DNA of 64,000 bases from Aphelocoma coerulescens (taxonomy: Eukaryota; Chordata; Aves; Passeriformes; Corvidae), in contig NC_091033.1 in the NCBI RefSeq assembly GCF_041296385.1, positions 12,728,001 to 12,792,000 on the forward strand, given 5' to 3'. The notes beneath the pieces were generated by a model, which saw only the letters and a program-made list of their open reading frames with translations, was not told the origin of the DNA and ran no database searches. Below are positions 12,601-25,375 of this stretch, in pieces; the first letter of the stretch is position 1, and the number at the start of each line of letters is the position of its first letter. The position numbers were made by a program, and so were the translations under genes.

Positions 12601-15600
12601 TCCCAACAGCATTTTTTGAATACCTTATGCCCATAGTTGTGAGGTACCTCACAGATATTAACAATCAGGTAGGAAAAACAGACAACAGGAGTTGAATCCT
12701 TGGAAAATTCTGCGTGGTCCAGTGAATTTAAGGCATGAGAAAGAAATAAGAGGAAATTCCATGTTGGTTGATATCTGGCTTGTACACAGTGCTCTGTGTT
12801 TATTGGTTTCAGCACATTGTACTAGGGAGGCCTGATTTTTTTTTTTTTTTAATACTTCCCTTCACAAAAACTGGGAAACTTCAGCATTTGCCTCCCAGCA
12901 CATGGAGAGAGTCTGTTACAGGAGTCATGACTTGCAAATCCTGTCTTCATCTTTTGTCTTATTCTCAGAATGTGATGAAGTGTCATCTAATGATTATGTT
13001 AAACTTTAGTGTTTGTTACTAGTTCCTTATGATAAAACTAAGACTTTTTTTCTGGGTTTGTGGTTTTTTTTAGCTTGCACCTGTGTGTCCATTCAAAGAA
13101 TAGGGGTTTTTTTGTGGTTTTTGTATCTGTAAACGTTGTTTTTATAGTGACAAACTGGTTTTGTGTTTGTTTATAGGTTAGAAAGGCAAGTCAGGAAGCA
13201 CTGCTGATACTGCTGGAACAAGACCTTGTGGCTCAGAGTGATATTGAAAATAAGGTGTGTCCAATTCTGCTGGACCTCTCTGCCCCTGACAGTGATGATG
13301 AGTACAAGGTGGAAGCTGTGAATGTAAGTTGATAACTCTAATTTATAGTGGTGATTAAGATGAGGTCCAGGAATAGTGCTAACGTTAAATAAAGTAAGCA
13401 ATCAAACTTTTTGTGTTTATTCATTAAGATACTTGGATTTTTAACAAAACAAGTCTTTGATTTTTAGTCTGAATTTTTGAAAATATGAGATTTAAAAAGA
13501 GACCATCTTTATACTTCAGGATGCTAAATGATGTCAAAATAGTAGCTGAATAGCTTTGAAATACAATTGGTCCTGGGCAGCCTTTTTTAAAGTTCTTGTT
13601 AGGATTGTTACATTCCCCAGAGTGTTCTTACCAGGTTTCACAGTAATGTTATAGAAATATGACCTGATCTCAGTTCTGAAGTGTTTTGAAAAAAACATTG
13701 CCTGGTGACTTTCAAGAAATCAGTTGACTCCACAGAAAAGTGCTGGTGTGTAATTACATTTCAGCATGGATATCTGACACTTGACCTGTAAAATATTTTA
13801 CCAGCTAGATTTTCCTCTTCCTTGTTTGAGAGTTGGGAATTGCTTAGGCAATTTTCCAGGATGACATCTGAGCACCAGATGCCTTTTAGTAGTTGGAAAA
13901 TTTGTAAGAAAGTCCTTGAATGGTCTCTTCCTTAGTTCTTAAGCATTCTATTACAAAGACAAGCATTTATTCCTAGAAGGGAATAAAGCTTATTTTTTGT
14001 GAAGGTAGAAAGTGCCAATATTTTTTGAAAAATAAAACCAGAAAGATGAGGACTGTTAATCAGATGATGTTTGTGTAAGCATTAAACCCCTGGTGCTGCA
14101 GGCAGAGCAGTTGAGAAAGGTACATAAGAGCCCCTTGCTTCCTGCTCTTGCAAATACAAGAATTACAGCAACTTCTCCCAGAAAGGGGGAGTTGAAAGGA
14201 AGTACACAACCCAAAGCACATGATTTTCACAGCAGAAACATGGTTTGTGTTGGTAGTGGAAATTGATGGTTCCTCAGAGAAAGCTGAATTAATAAGCACG
14301 TTGCTAACTTCCTTTAATTATACACTGTTAAATCCTAAAATTCCAGGGCATCATTCCTGTAATGTGTACATTGGCTCACATAAATAACTAGTTTTTCTTG
14401 CACTCCCTTTTTTTGTCTCTTGTTGTATGGCAAACTTCTAGTTTATTGTGGTATCTGAGCCTACAAGGAGCTGGGACTGTGCGTGTTTTTAAGTATCTGA
14501 ACTGTTAAAGCCCAATTACTTGTGTGCTGAAGCTTGGGATATTTCTAATATGCTTAAAGAGTGTGATTTTTATAAGGTGCTTAGGGCAATGGAGCTTTTG
14601 TCTTCCCATACAAAATACCAGTGTTAGCCACATTGCAAACACCTTGAAAACAAATCTGTTAAGAAAATTCTGTTTAACCAAACAAAAAAGACAAGGAATT
14701 AAATGCAGAAATGTTATGTTCTGGTATAGAATGATTTAAAGTAAAGCTATATTTGCGCTTCACATAAAACAGGTGTACAAAAATACAAATAATGTGTAGC
14801 AGTTAAATCTATTTGATTGTAATCACTATCTTGCTCTCTGAGGTAATTTTTAGGAGGAATATTTGGCTGTGCTTAGAAGCTTTATCATTTTCTTCTCCTT
14901 ACACATATTCATTTCCTGAATTTCAGATAATCTGTAAAATGGCTTCTATGTTGAGCAGAACAACAGTTGAGCACATGCTGCTTCCTCGTTTCTGTGAACT
15001 GTGCAGTGATGGGAAATTGTTTCAAGTCCGAAAGGTTGGTGTGTGTCCAACTCTAACCCACCTAAAAATGAATTTGTACATTGCTGTTCAAATGCCTTCC
15101 TGCATAATTTAGTCATAACTTTAGCTGATGAACTTTCAAAGCATCTGGAAGAGAAGTTTTGGTTTATTGACATGGTTCTAGTTTCTGTGGTTCAGTAAAG
15201 AAACAGATAATAGACCTTGGCCAGTGGGTTGAGTCCAGTAGTTAAACTGGTCTTGCACATTAAATAGTTTTGTACAAATTTCTTTTAAGCTGCTGTGCTT
15301 GGTTATGTGATGGAATCAACTTGCATAATTTCAAGCATCTGATTTCAAAATTCAAAAGTAATAGACATTTGAGACATCCTTTCTTTAAAAAAAAAATCTG
15401 TTATTATTGAAAGGAGAAATCCCCGAAGTGTAAGACTTACTTTAATTCATGTTTGAGTACAAAAGGAAACTTGTAGCATAAGAAGTATTAAAATATTTGA
15501 GTAGACTTAAGGGTCATGCAGAGCTTAAGCTTGGTCTGCAACATAAGCTGCACTTGCTGGAAATTGAGCTGCTTTATTGCCTTCTAAATAAGCACAGATA

Positions 15601-18600
15601 GTGACTAAAATGTGTATTAACACAGTTCTAGCTTAAATGATTTCAGATTTTGCCAACATCTATTTCCAGCATGAGGGGATGTCCCTTTTGCCTTAATTAG
15701 AGCTTCTGTAACAGTCTGTAAATGGCACGAACTTGAGACCTTGATTAAACTTCGCTTCAGCAAAGCACTTAAGCCACCTTGAGCCAGGGTAGTGCTGTCA
15801 GTACACCTAAGTCCTGACCCTCGTATCATGTTCTGGCCTGCTTTGGGTTTGACAGCTGCTGCTCAAAGTGATTTAAATTTTCATGTGGGCTTACTGTCCC
15901 TTCTGGTGGTTACTGGAGCAGATGATGCTCCTCATGCAGAAACCTTTATTACTATTGATTCCAGAGGCATGTGGTGTATGGACACTTGCTCCAATGAGTC
16001 TTTGTTTGGATGAGTTACTATTACATGATGCAGTTACAGGGCTGAAATTGGAAGAGTCAAAACATGTGCAGTTGTTTCATGGGATAAATAATGCATGGTG
16101 GAGTTGATAATCAAACTAATGCCCTTGAAAGAGACACAATGTTATTAATGCCTTTTTATTTCTTAGATTTGTGCAGCTAATTTTGGTGACATTTGTAATG
16201 CAGTTGGGCAAGAAGCCACAGAAAGACTGCTGGTATGTAAAAACCCAATCAATTTGCAAGGCTTGTATTTCTCACTTCAGAAAGTTTAATAATGAGTTCC
16301 TTTATTGTCCTCTCTATAAATTAATCAGTGTGTATGCATTTTTTAATTGATTTGGCTAAGGCCTTGGTTGCAATTACACAGCAAAACTGGAAATTAAGAG
16401 AAATGCAAAGTTCTTGTTTTGCAAAACACATTTAAAAATGTAATTGACAGCAGATACATATATATGCACATATATTTATACTTATACACACACACACTTT
16501 AGAATTACCACTTTTATTTTTCCCTGAACTAGATCATCCTTCAATGATCATCAATTCAATTATGATTTCATAGGCCATTAGTAATTCTTTCTATTTTTTC
16601 TTATTGCATATAGTTGTACCCACATTCCTAATGGAGTAAGTGAGAGAGATAGGGTTTTTTCCAATTCCATTAATTAGTGTATGCATTTAACCTGCCCCTG
16701 TTTCTTCTGTTCTTCACTTATTTTATTCTCTCTTGAGCTGTCATTGTCTCCAGTTTTCAAACAAATACTTTGATATTGCTGCAGTCTTTGTTTAGTCTTT
16801 AATTAGTTTTGGACTGGCTTATTTTTGGCAGATTCCCAAGTTCTTTGAGCTCTGTTCTGATAGTGTGTGGGGAATGAGGAAGGCTTGTGCTGAATGTTTT
16901 ATGGCAGTGTCTTACACCACGTCCCCAGAAGTTCGCAGGAGCAAACTGTCTCCACTGTTCATCAGCCTGATCAGTGACACCTGCAGATGGGTGAGTAACT
17001 CACTCTGGAATTGATGCATCCTCCCAGGCAGATCCTGAACAAATAATGGGCAAGTTTAATAATGCTCTGAAGTACATTTGCTGAGATCAGAGTCCAATGT
17101 GCTAAAAAACTAATCTCCTCTAATAAAGTAGTGTCTTATTTTTCCTCTCTCTCAACAGTTAATAAGTGTAAATACTCTTCTGAGAAAAAAGTTGCTTGTG
17201 TTAAATAGATGAGTTGAAGTAGATAGAGATATCCTTTGAATTTATAACTTCCAAAAGATTTCTGTACAATGGTTGTAGATACATGCTTAGGTGTATCACC
17301 CTCTGCTTAAGTGGCACTTACTTGGTAATTGGTTATATTTGGTATTAAATGAAGCTGTTATGGTAAGAACTAATTGGTTCTTACTAAAAAATGGCACCAA
17401 ATTTTTATTTTTCAACTCTGTGAGAGTTTCACGAAGCCTGATTGTTGCTCTTACTCCTCCACAGGTTCGTCAGGCTGCTTTTCAGTCTCTTGGCCCATTT
17501 ATTTCTACCTTTGCAAACCCTTCGAGTGCTGGTCTTTACATTCGAGAAGATGGGACACTGAGTATCCGACCACCAGCACAAGATGTGAATTCCAATTCCT
17601 GTCAGCCAAGCAACAATATCACTTTGATGTCTTCCAGTGCAAATGCTGCATTGTCCAGGTAAATGCTGGGAAAGGTGTGGTGTAGTGGAAAGGGTTAAAA
17701 AAAAGGTAATTGGTTTTTGTTGCTTGTCAAGGCTAAAAATCCCAGCTTGAGAATGCAGTTCTAGAAAAGGTCTGAAGAGTGAGATCACACATTTGAGTGT
17801 AACCACATTATTGAAAAATTCATTTTGGCTTCACAGAGAGGGCAAAGGGAAAACTGATGAAGTAAAGCATGGTGGTAACACAAATCCTGTTTTTTCTGGA
17901 GAGAAAAGCTTCTCTTGTTGCTGCTGTCTTTTATGAATTATTTCACTGAAAACCTCTTGTTACAGAATACTTAAAGTTTACTTTCAGTATCTTTGTCTGT
18001 TTCCAGCTCAGAACAACCAATGGAAATCAAACCGGAATCATCGACTGAGGAGACTTCAGCAGAAGTTCACACGAAGCTCTCTGAGGACCTAAATAAAGAT
18101 CTACGGGAAGAAAGTTCAGATTGTTGTGCCAGCCCTGGGGAAGAAGTGTCTCACTTGTGTCAGGGTGACAAAGCTGCTGCTGGTGCCACTGAAGCCGCAA
18201 AGGAGAGCAGTTTTCCGGGGATGAGCTCGAGGCTGCCGTCTGCCGAGGACGTGTTTAACACATTCCTGTACTGGCGCCCTCCTCTGCCTGACATAAGTCA
18301 GGACCTGGAGTTGCTGCAGTTCAAGGCTGAGAAGCACAACGATGCCTGCTCTGTGCCATGCAATAACTGTGTTGCTAGCAGTGAAATCAAGAAGGTTCTT
18401 GAAAGCTTACAGGAGCACATAGATGATCCAGATGTTCAAGGTGAGGCTCTGTGACAGTAAAATCATATTTTCTCTGAGCTGGTTTTCTGGCCTTTAGAAA
18501 ACACTTGACTGTATTTTAATTGGTTTGGTATTCATAGGGTGATGAGCCTATCTTGAGCAGTAAATTATAGTAGAAGGTTATGCGACAGCTTTTTTTATAA

Positions 18601-21600
18601 GACCTGAGTTATTTCTAGAGCAGCTGGGGAAGTGTTCCTGGCTTCTGTTTGCATGAAAAATAAATTCATCTAACTACAAAAGGGAAAACAGTTTGTTAAA
18701 GACAGTTTTAACAGGTTTTGAGTGTTGTAGGTACTGAGGGTTTAGTGACGATTCTCCATGTTACCAGCTGAATTAATCTAATATTTGGCTGAGTGAGAAT
18801 GGCCCTAAGTTCAAGTTCTCTCTCCTTAGCCACCTGAAACAGGCCCTTTGTTGAAAGTATTGGAAGGATATTGGCCTGATGGTGAGATCTGTGTTTCATG
18901 GACCAAATCCCTCTTGTCATCCATAGTCAGCTCAGTTTCTTGTTTCACCAAGTCTCTTGAGTGCTTTGGGGTAAAAGGTCTTTTTCCAAGAGCAAGGGTT
19001 TGCTAATACACCATTTCTATGCAGCTCACACTGGGCTACCTTCTATCTTTTCAGATGAGTTAATTGCAAGTTTAATGCTTTTAAATGCAGTAGGGAGACT
19101 AAATAACCATCTTTTGCTTTATACAGCTCAGGTCCAAGTGTTGTCTGCTGCTCTCAGAGCTGCTCAGTTTGATTCTGTTGGTGACTGTGAGACCAAAAAA
19201 ATGGAAGAAAGTGGTGACAATCTTCAGAACAAAATGATTTTGGATGAAACAGCTGTTTCAGATGCTGCCTGCAACCAGGTGCAGGGGGACACTCTTTCAT
19301 CCCCTGCCTCCCAGGATGACATCAGTGACCAGTCAGCCACCAGTGTGCTGAAAAGCACAGTAAGTACACGTTGTGCTCCATGTCTGAACTGTGTGGGGTT
19401 GTATAGTTCCTGGCATAACTGACCCACTTTTGATCCAAAGCCTTTGGACATTACTAGACCACAGCTGTGATATTCTACTTAGTCTAATCAAAAAAAGAAA
19501 AGCCATTAAAGGGTTATCATTTATGTTTGCACCCAAATGACCCAGGAGTTAAAGTTTTGCAGTAGTCTTGTAGGTTTTTTTATGATGAAATTCTGTTGAA
19601 TAATTTAAGTTGATTTCAAGAATAAAAACTATTTGGAAGTAACCATCCAAAATGTGTATGAATGTTGGGTTTGTGGTGGTAAATTAGGTTTCTTTCTTTA
19701 GAAGTAAATCTTAACTACTGCTGCCCTTGTTGCTGCTACAGTCTCTGTTGTTTGCCTCAGTGTACAACTGTTGTCTTTTTGTACTTGCATAAACACACTG
19801 AACAAGGCTCTGCCTGTGCAGGGCTGTTCTGAATCTGAGCTCCATTGTTCTGCACTGTGATGCTTTGAAATATCCCAAACAGCACCAAGTCTCACTCATT
19901 TCACTACCTGGTACCTCCTTTTACAGGACTCAGAAGAACAACACAGAGGAACCAGTGTATTTTTGAGGAAAGAGCAAGAAAGTAATCCATCATTTGAAGA
20001 TGACAAGTCAAAATTACAGGTGATTAAAATGGCATCAAATGGATTTAGTGGAGTACTGGCTACAGTTCATCTTACCCTTAATGCAGTGGTATCTTCTGCA
20101 GTGGATCAGTTGTGGAATGTGAAGGAATGCTCCAGAATTCAAGGAGAACCGTGTTTTAAATGAGAAAATTAGAAACATTGTATTGGCTTTTTGGTGCCTT
20201 AGAGGCAACCTGTGCAACCAAGGTAGGCACTGACTACTGTTCTGTCACTGATTTGCTATTTGGCATCAGCAAAGAAGGAATTTTCAGCTTGATTGATGGA
20301 AGGTGTTGATAAAGCCACAATGACTGTTCATTGCTGACTGCTCTGTCCTACTGAGAGGACAAATAACCATTGGGGTCATGTACCCTTGGTGAGGATAACA
20401 CACACAAGGGGTGTGTTTTGGTGCTGGCTGGTTGGTAGAACTGTAGCACAGCAAGTGTATTTTCTTTCTGATTTTAAATTGAAGTGTGTGTTTGTGTGTA
20501 GGACATCATCCCTCAGCCCTTACTGGACCAGTACCTGTCCATGACTGACCCTGCTCGGGCCCAGACTGTTGACACTGAGATTGCCAAGCACTGTGCTTAC
20601 AGCCTGCCTGGTGTGGCCCTCACTCTGGGCAGGCAGAACTGGCACTGCCTCAAGGACACCTATGAGACACTGGCTTCAGATGTACAGGTAAGGAAAAAAA
20701 AAAAGGTTTTGTAACCATAAATCAGAATTGTGAGGGTTGTTTGCTGAGTTTGTTGCACTGAAGTTATAAGATCATGTAATTTCTTACAAGGGAAAAAATA
20801 TGCACTAAAAACATAAAATTACAGATTTAAATCAGACTTGCAGTTAATATGATTAACACTTTCTACTAGCCCTGTTTGTCCTGTTCTCAATCCTCACACA
20901 GGGCTTGTTCAAAAGCTTGTTTGTTTTAGTCGTGGTGCCTCATGCAGTTCCCTTGTTGGCCTGTTTGCAGTGGAAGGTGCGGCGCACTCTGGCTTTCTCC
21001 ATCCACGAGCTGGCTGTGATCCTGGGGGATCAATTAACAGCTGCTGATCTGGTGCCAATTTTCAATGGGTTCTTGAAAGACCTGGATGAAGTGCGTATCG
21101 GTGTCCTCAAACATCTGTATGACTTTCTGAAGGTAGGGAAGTGTAATGAAATTCTCAGCATAAAATGTTTTCTGACTCCATTGTATGAAGAGTTTTTGAA
21201 CAATCTGTGCATGTATCAGTATCTAATTAATGTTTAGTTTTCTACAATGCTGCCATTTCATGTGTGTGCCTCTATGCCTTCTTTTAACGTGCCTCACCTC
21301 TCTTTTCTCTCATATCCCAACAAAATACCAAAGTTGAAACCCTTTGTAAATGTGGTTGTAAATGCTGCTGGCTGTTGTAAACTGGGAAAGTTGGCCCATT
21401 TGCAATTTGTGTTTGGGGCTGGGAGAGAAGAGGGCAGATCCTGGTGGGCTGCTGTGGAATCCACACAGCTCCGTAGCTTTTGGTTACTCACTCTTATGCC
21501 CAGAGATGGTGCTTTGGGTGTTGCTAAAGGGATGACCTCTTGTCCTTAGGATGTCACCGGTGTGTGTCCAGGCACTCAGGTGATTGTGCACAGTTTTTAG

Positions 21601-24600
21601 GAAGCACCTTGTCAATGGTCATTTGCTTTCAAGTAGGAAAATGCATGGAGTGTGAATAGAGTAACACACCAGAGAACTGCAAGTTTGAAGTTTTATCAGT
21701 TTTATACCATTAATGTTTTTCCTTTAGCTACTTCATGCAGACAAAAGGCGAGAGTATCTTTACCAGCTGCAAGAATTTGTGGTGACTGATAACAGCAGGA
21801 ACTGGAGGTTTCGTTATGAGCTGGCAGAGTATGTAATTTTGTTAACTTCTGATTTTTAACCTGTACAACTAACTTGGAAATAAGTAATTACAGTCAGAAG
21901 TTAGCACACGTTGATTAGGAGCTAAAAGTTTACAGCTGTCCTTTAGGAAGGAAAAAGCCTCTGGCTGTTAGCATTGTTTGGGGGGAGTTGAGGGTGTTTG
22001 GGTTTTTTGGGTTTTTTATTTTTCACAAGTTGCATTGTATTGTGTGACTGAAATTTAAGTGTCTGTGATTTTACTAAAATAGGGGTCTGGTACAGTTGCA
22101 GCTAGTGAAACATGACAATCTGATAGATACTATTCAGTGAGAATTTATTAGTTCAAGACTCCCTTGCAAAAATTAGTGAAACACATGTGAAAAGTAATTT
22201 TTTTAATGTGTAGGAAAGAAAAACCAGCTCTTAAAAAATAAGTTTATTCTTTTGGTACTTCTATAAGACTGGCTATATAACAAAAGTAGATTAACATCCC
22301 ACAGTTCCTTTTCTGCAAGCCCTGTTGATATTTGAAGCACCTTTGGTGGCATAGTTTGCAGCTCATATCTGACCTTTGTGTTTATCATGTTGCTGTGTTT
22401 GGGCTGTTGAGGACTTGCTCTCCTTTTGTAGTTTGGCACAACAAACTCACAGTGGTACAGAAGTTACACAGCAGCTCCCTGAGCCCTGGTGGGAAGCTGC
22501 CACTGGCTGGGTTCTGTGTGGCTGCTGGTTCTGTGGCTGGAGTGAGTTTTGTGTGGTTCTGAGATAGGAATTATTTTCTGAAATGTAGATTTCTACACCG
22601 AGGTAAATATTCAGTTTTTGTTTTGCAAGAATGTACAGGGTATTGTTTTGAAGTTGAAAAAAGCTTCTCATGCTTCTCTTTGTAGCCTTTGGTTATTCTT
22701 TTGGGTAATGTTGATGCACTGGTACATGTAGTTTGGATCACATGTAGTTTCTCTTGGCTTCCCTGATGGATTAAAGCTGTACCTCTAACAAGTGAAGAGC
22801 AAAGTGCTCAAGGGTTCTGTAGTAACCCCGGTGCTTTGGTGCTCCTTCCTCACCTGTAAGAGCTGGTGAATGGCAGCAGGCTGATGCTGCACTTGGTACA
22901 GTTAATGATTTCCTTTGTGTTCCAGGCAGCTGATCCTGATCCTGGAGCTCTACAATCCCAATGATGTCTATGACTACTTAAGGCACATTGCACTAACTCT
23001 GTGCTCCGATAAAGTTTCAGAAGTTCGGTGGATCTCCTTCAAACTGGTAGGGGATTTAGTTCACTTCCTGGCAGGAGAGCAGGAAAATGGTCCTGGAGAG
23101 GGTACCTGAAATCACTGTTTTTTCACACAAGTAGGGTGAATAGGGATGTTTTGATGAACACTGCAATCAATATGGAAAAAAGTGAAATGGAAAGTTTATA
23201 AAATATTTTGAGTTGTCAGACTGCTACAGATATTGAAATGTTTCTCTGTGGTTGTATATGAATGAGAAATCTTTTGAAGTGAGTGAAAGCCAGTATATGT
23301 GATTTGGAAAACCTTCCCCCAGTTCTGGGGGGAAAAGCCCCACAGCAAAACACAGAACAACCAACTACTGCTCTTTCCTCAAAGCTGATTTAATTTGTTA
23401 TGAAGCCTACAAGCACAGCTGACTACACTGAATACAGTGTCCCTTGTAGAATTCAAATGAAATTATGTCTTTTTAAGTCTAAGGGCTGCAGCTGAAATTT
23501 CATTTCTTCTTTTTGTTCCCCTCCTTTTCCCATTCCTTTGGCTCACAGGTTGTAGCAATACTGCAGAAGTTCTATGCAAACAGTGCAAATGCCCTGGGAT
23601 TAAATTTCATCAATGAGCTCGTAGTGCGGTTTCGCCACTGCTCCAAGTGGGTTGGAAGACAAGCCTTTGCCTTCATTTGTCAGGTTGGAGTGTTCTCTGT
23701 TTGTATGTGTATAAGATTTGGGGCTTTGCAGGAATGTGGGCAAAACTGAAATTTGGACTCTCAATTTGTTTGGACTTTTTTGGTTTGGTCAGTCAGTGTG
23801 GTCTCGGTGCTGGCATCCAGCTGTCCTGCTCCAGGCTGTATCTCTGTCTGGGTCTGTGCTTTCAGCTGCCATAGCTGATCCTTGGACTCTCTGGTATCCC
23901 AGTGGCAAAGCCAGTAATTAAGTCCCAAATGGAGATGCATTTTTTTAATCCTTGGCTGTGCTAGGATAAAGGATCACAAGAGCTCTTCAAACCACCAATG
24001 GGTGCTGAATGCCAGGAACTGTTTCCCTCTTTATTGCCATCACTCACCCCCTCCAAACCAAAAATGCTTACTTGGGTAGCAGTGAGGAGCAAGGGTTGAA
24101 CGTTAAAAGGGGAAAGGGTGATGGCAGGGAAGAGAGCAGCATTTCCTAAAACATTCTTGAAAGAAATTCCTCTGCTCTTCCTGGCGCATCTTTAGCTGAA
24201 CTTCAGAATGGTGAGACACAGGGTGGAGTGTTCTTGTTCAGAGCTATTTTAACAGGCCAAATTAAGGATAAGGTGGAAAGAAATGAAAGAGATGGCAATG
24301 AGTATATTTTTAACATAAATCTTGCTTTCTCCTGTTGTGTGTTTGTCTCATAGGCTGTAGTAGAAGAGGAGTGCATGCCTGTGGACCAGTTTGTTGAACA
24401 CTTACTCCCCAGCCTTCTAAGCCTTGCATCAGATCCTGTGCCAAACGTCAGGGTCCTGCTCGCCAAGGCTCTCAGGCAGACGTTGCTGGAGAAAGGTGTG
24501 GCCCTTCATTTCCTGGGAAAGATCCAACATCTCAGGAGTGCTGGCTCTCCTCTGCCAGCACAGCTCTTGTAGCTCAGTCGGTGCAAGGCTGTGAAACAGA

Positions 24601-25375
24601 ATCATACGCTGTTAACTTAGGATTTAAATTCGGATCTGAGAGTACTCAGTGGCTTTGCAGCCTTGGAACATGGGATGCCCTTCCCGAAAGGGCTGGAGCT
24701 GCCTTGGCCGGTGCTGCAGGTGCCGAGTGGCCCCACTTGGGGGCAGTGCGGCCCCGCGAGCCGCGCCCGAGGCGGCTCCGCGTTTGGGATCCACCGTTCC
24801 TCTTAAAGACCACCGTGGGTTATACTGGTGCGTCTCAAATGTAACTTGTGTGCTGCTCTCTGATTATTCAGAGGAAGAAGGACAGAAATCGCCTATCTTT
24901 TTTTCAGAATGAAGTCTGGAAAAGGTTTTGGAATGCATTGTACAGTGGCAGCTTCCTGTTGCTCGTTGATACATCTCTATTTAGGGCTCAGCAAAAAGTT
25001 TATCTTAGAAGTATTTCAGTACCTAGTAAGATGGATCAGAAGCAGCATATTTCTCTCTCTGTCAGCTTCCTTAGTTTCCTGTAGTTTCTGTAAGGAGACT
25101 GTAAGCTGGGTAAGCTGCCCCAGATGGTTTTGGCGTTCTCTGTATTTCTGCACTACTTATGCCCTAGGGTTTATTCTTTTGTATTTGCTTAAAATTGTCC
25201 TTTTTCTCCCCTTATTCCAGCTTATTTTAAAAGTGTTGGCAATCCTCATCTAGAAGCTGCAGAAGAGACCATTCTAGCCCTGCAATCTGACAGAGATCAA
25301 GATGTGTCTTTCTTTGCCACCATAAAACTGAAACAGGGTAACATGGACAGTATCACCATTGAGAAACAAAACTAA
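6632..25375 (+). CDS. PPP4R1L: PPP4R1L, HEAT-repeat regulatory subunit 1-like of protein phosphatase 4 (complete, 20 exons)
   Basis: A paralogue of PPP4R1, the HEAT-repeat scaffold that binds the PP4 catalytic subunit. Coding exons: 6632-6638, 6734-6778, 11355-11487, 11818-11924, 12526-12668, 13177-13323, 14927-15034, 16167-16232, 16832-16990, 17465-17658, 18007-18440, 19127-19359, 19927-20019, 20502-20687, 20971-21132, 21728-21828, 22926-23046, 23549-23683, 24354-24495, 25221-25375. They total 2871 nt, or 956 codons plus TAA, against about 950 aa for human PPP4R1. All introns are GT-AG, phases agree and no frame is broken. The N-terminus MAGIPLYFVDLQDD differs from PPP4R1. N-terminal HEAT repeats cover roughly residues 25-335 (WGMRKACAECFMAVS near 260). 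A variable, acidic, Ser-rich linker covers about 340-620. A very conserved C-terminal HEAT block (AQTVDTEIAKHCAYSLPG, GRQNWHCL, WKVRRTLAFSIHELAVILGD) covers about 625-905. Position beside RAB22A and sequence distance from PPP4R1 indicate PPP4R1L. Human PPP4R1L is annotated as a pseudogene; this copy looks functional. PP4 binding is inferred from the family. Confidence 0.95.
6779..11354 (+). other. PPP4R1L: PPP4R1L intron 2
   Basis: This is the largest PPP4R1L intron at 4.6 kb. It ends in a 16-base T run (11316-11331) that serves as the polypyrimidine tract of exon 3. I recognise no transposon, RNA gene or other exon in it. Confidence 0.75.
16486..16497. repeat. Short AC dinucleotide repeat
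   Basis: Six AC units preceded by imperfect TATA/CATA repeats from about 16458, within PPP4R1L intron 8. Confidence 0.7.
24538..24561. repeat. Short perfect inverted repeat
   Basis: GTGCTGGC (24538-24545) and its reverse complement GCCAGCAC (24554-24561) flank an 8-nt loop. It lies 42 bp past the donor of PPP4R1L exon 19 and just before a tRNA A-box-like stretch at 24570. Confidence 0.6.
24640..24810. promoter_or_regulatory. Isolated GC-rich, CpG-bearing block with a CTCF-like motif in the last PPP4R1L intron
   Basis: Within otherwise AT-rich intron 19 this block is markedly GC-rich, with CpGs clustered around 24745-24785. It contains CCACTTGGGGGCAG at 24733-24746, one base from the common CTCF core CCACTAGGGGGCAG. 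It could be an insulator or an alternative promoter. No splice-supported exon was found in it, and function is inferred only from the motif and base composition. Confidence 0.35.

Noticed and set aside
24570..24640. A tRNA gene
   Set aside because: Only the A box is good. The B box is degraded, box spacing is long, and I find no acceptor-stem pairing or anticodon arm.
6632..25375. PPP4R1 itself
   Set aside because: The N-terminal third and the linker differ clearly from PPP4R1, and synteny with RAB22A and C20orf85 points to PPP4R1L.
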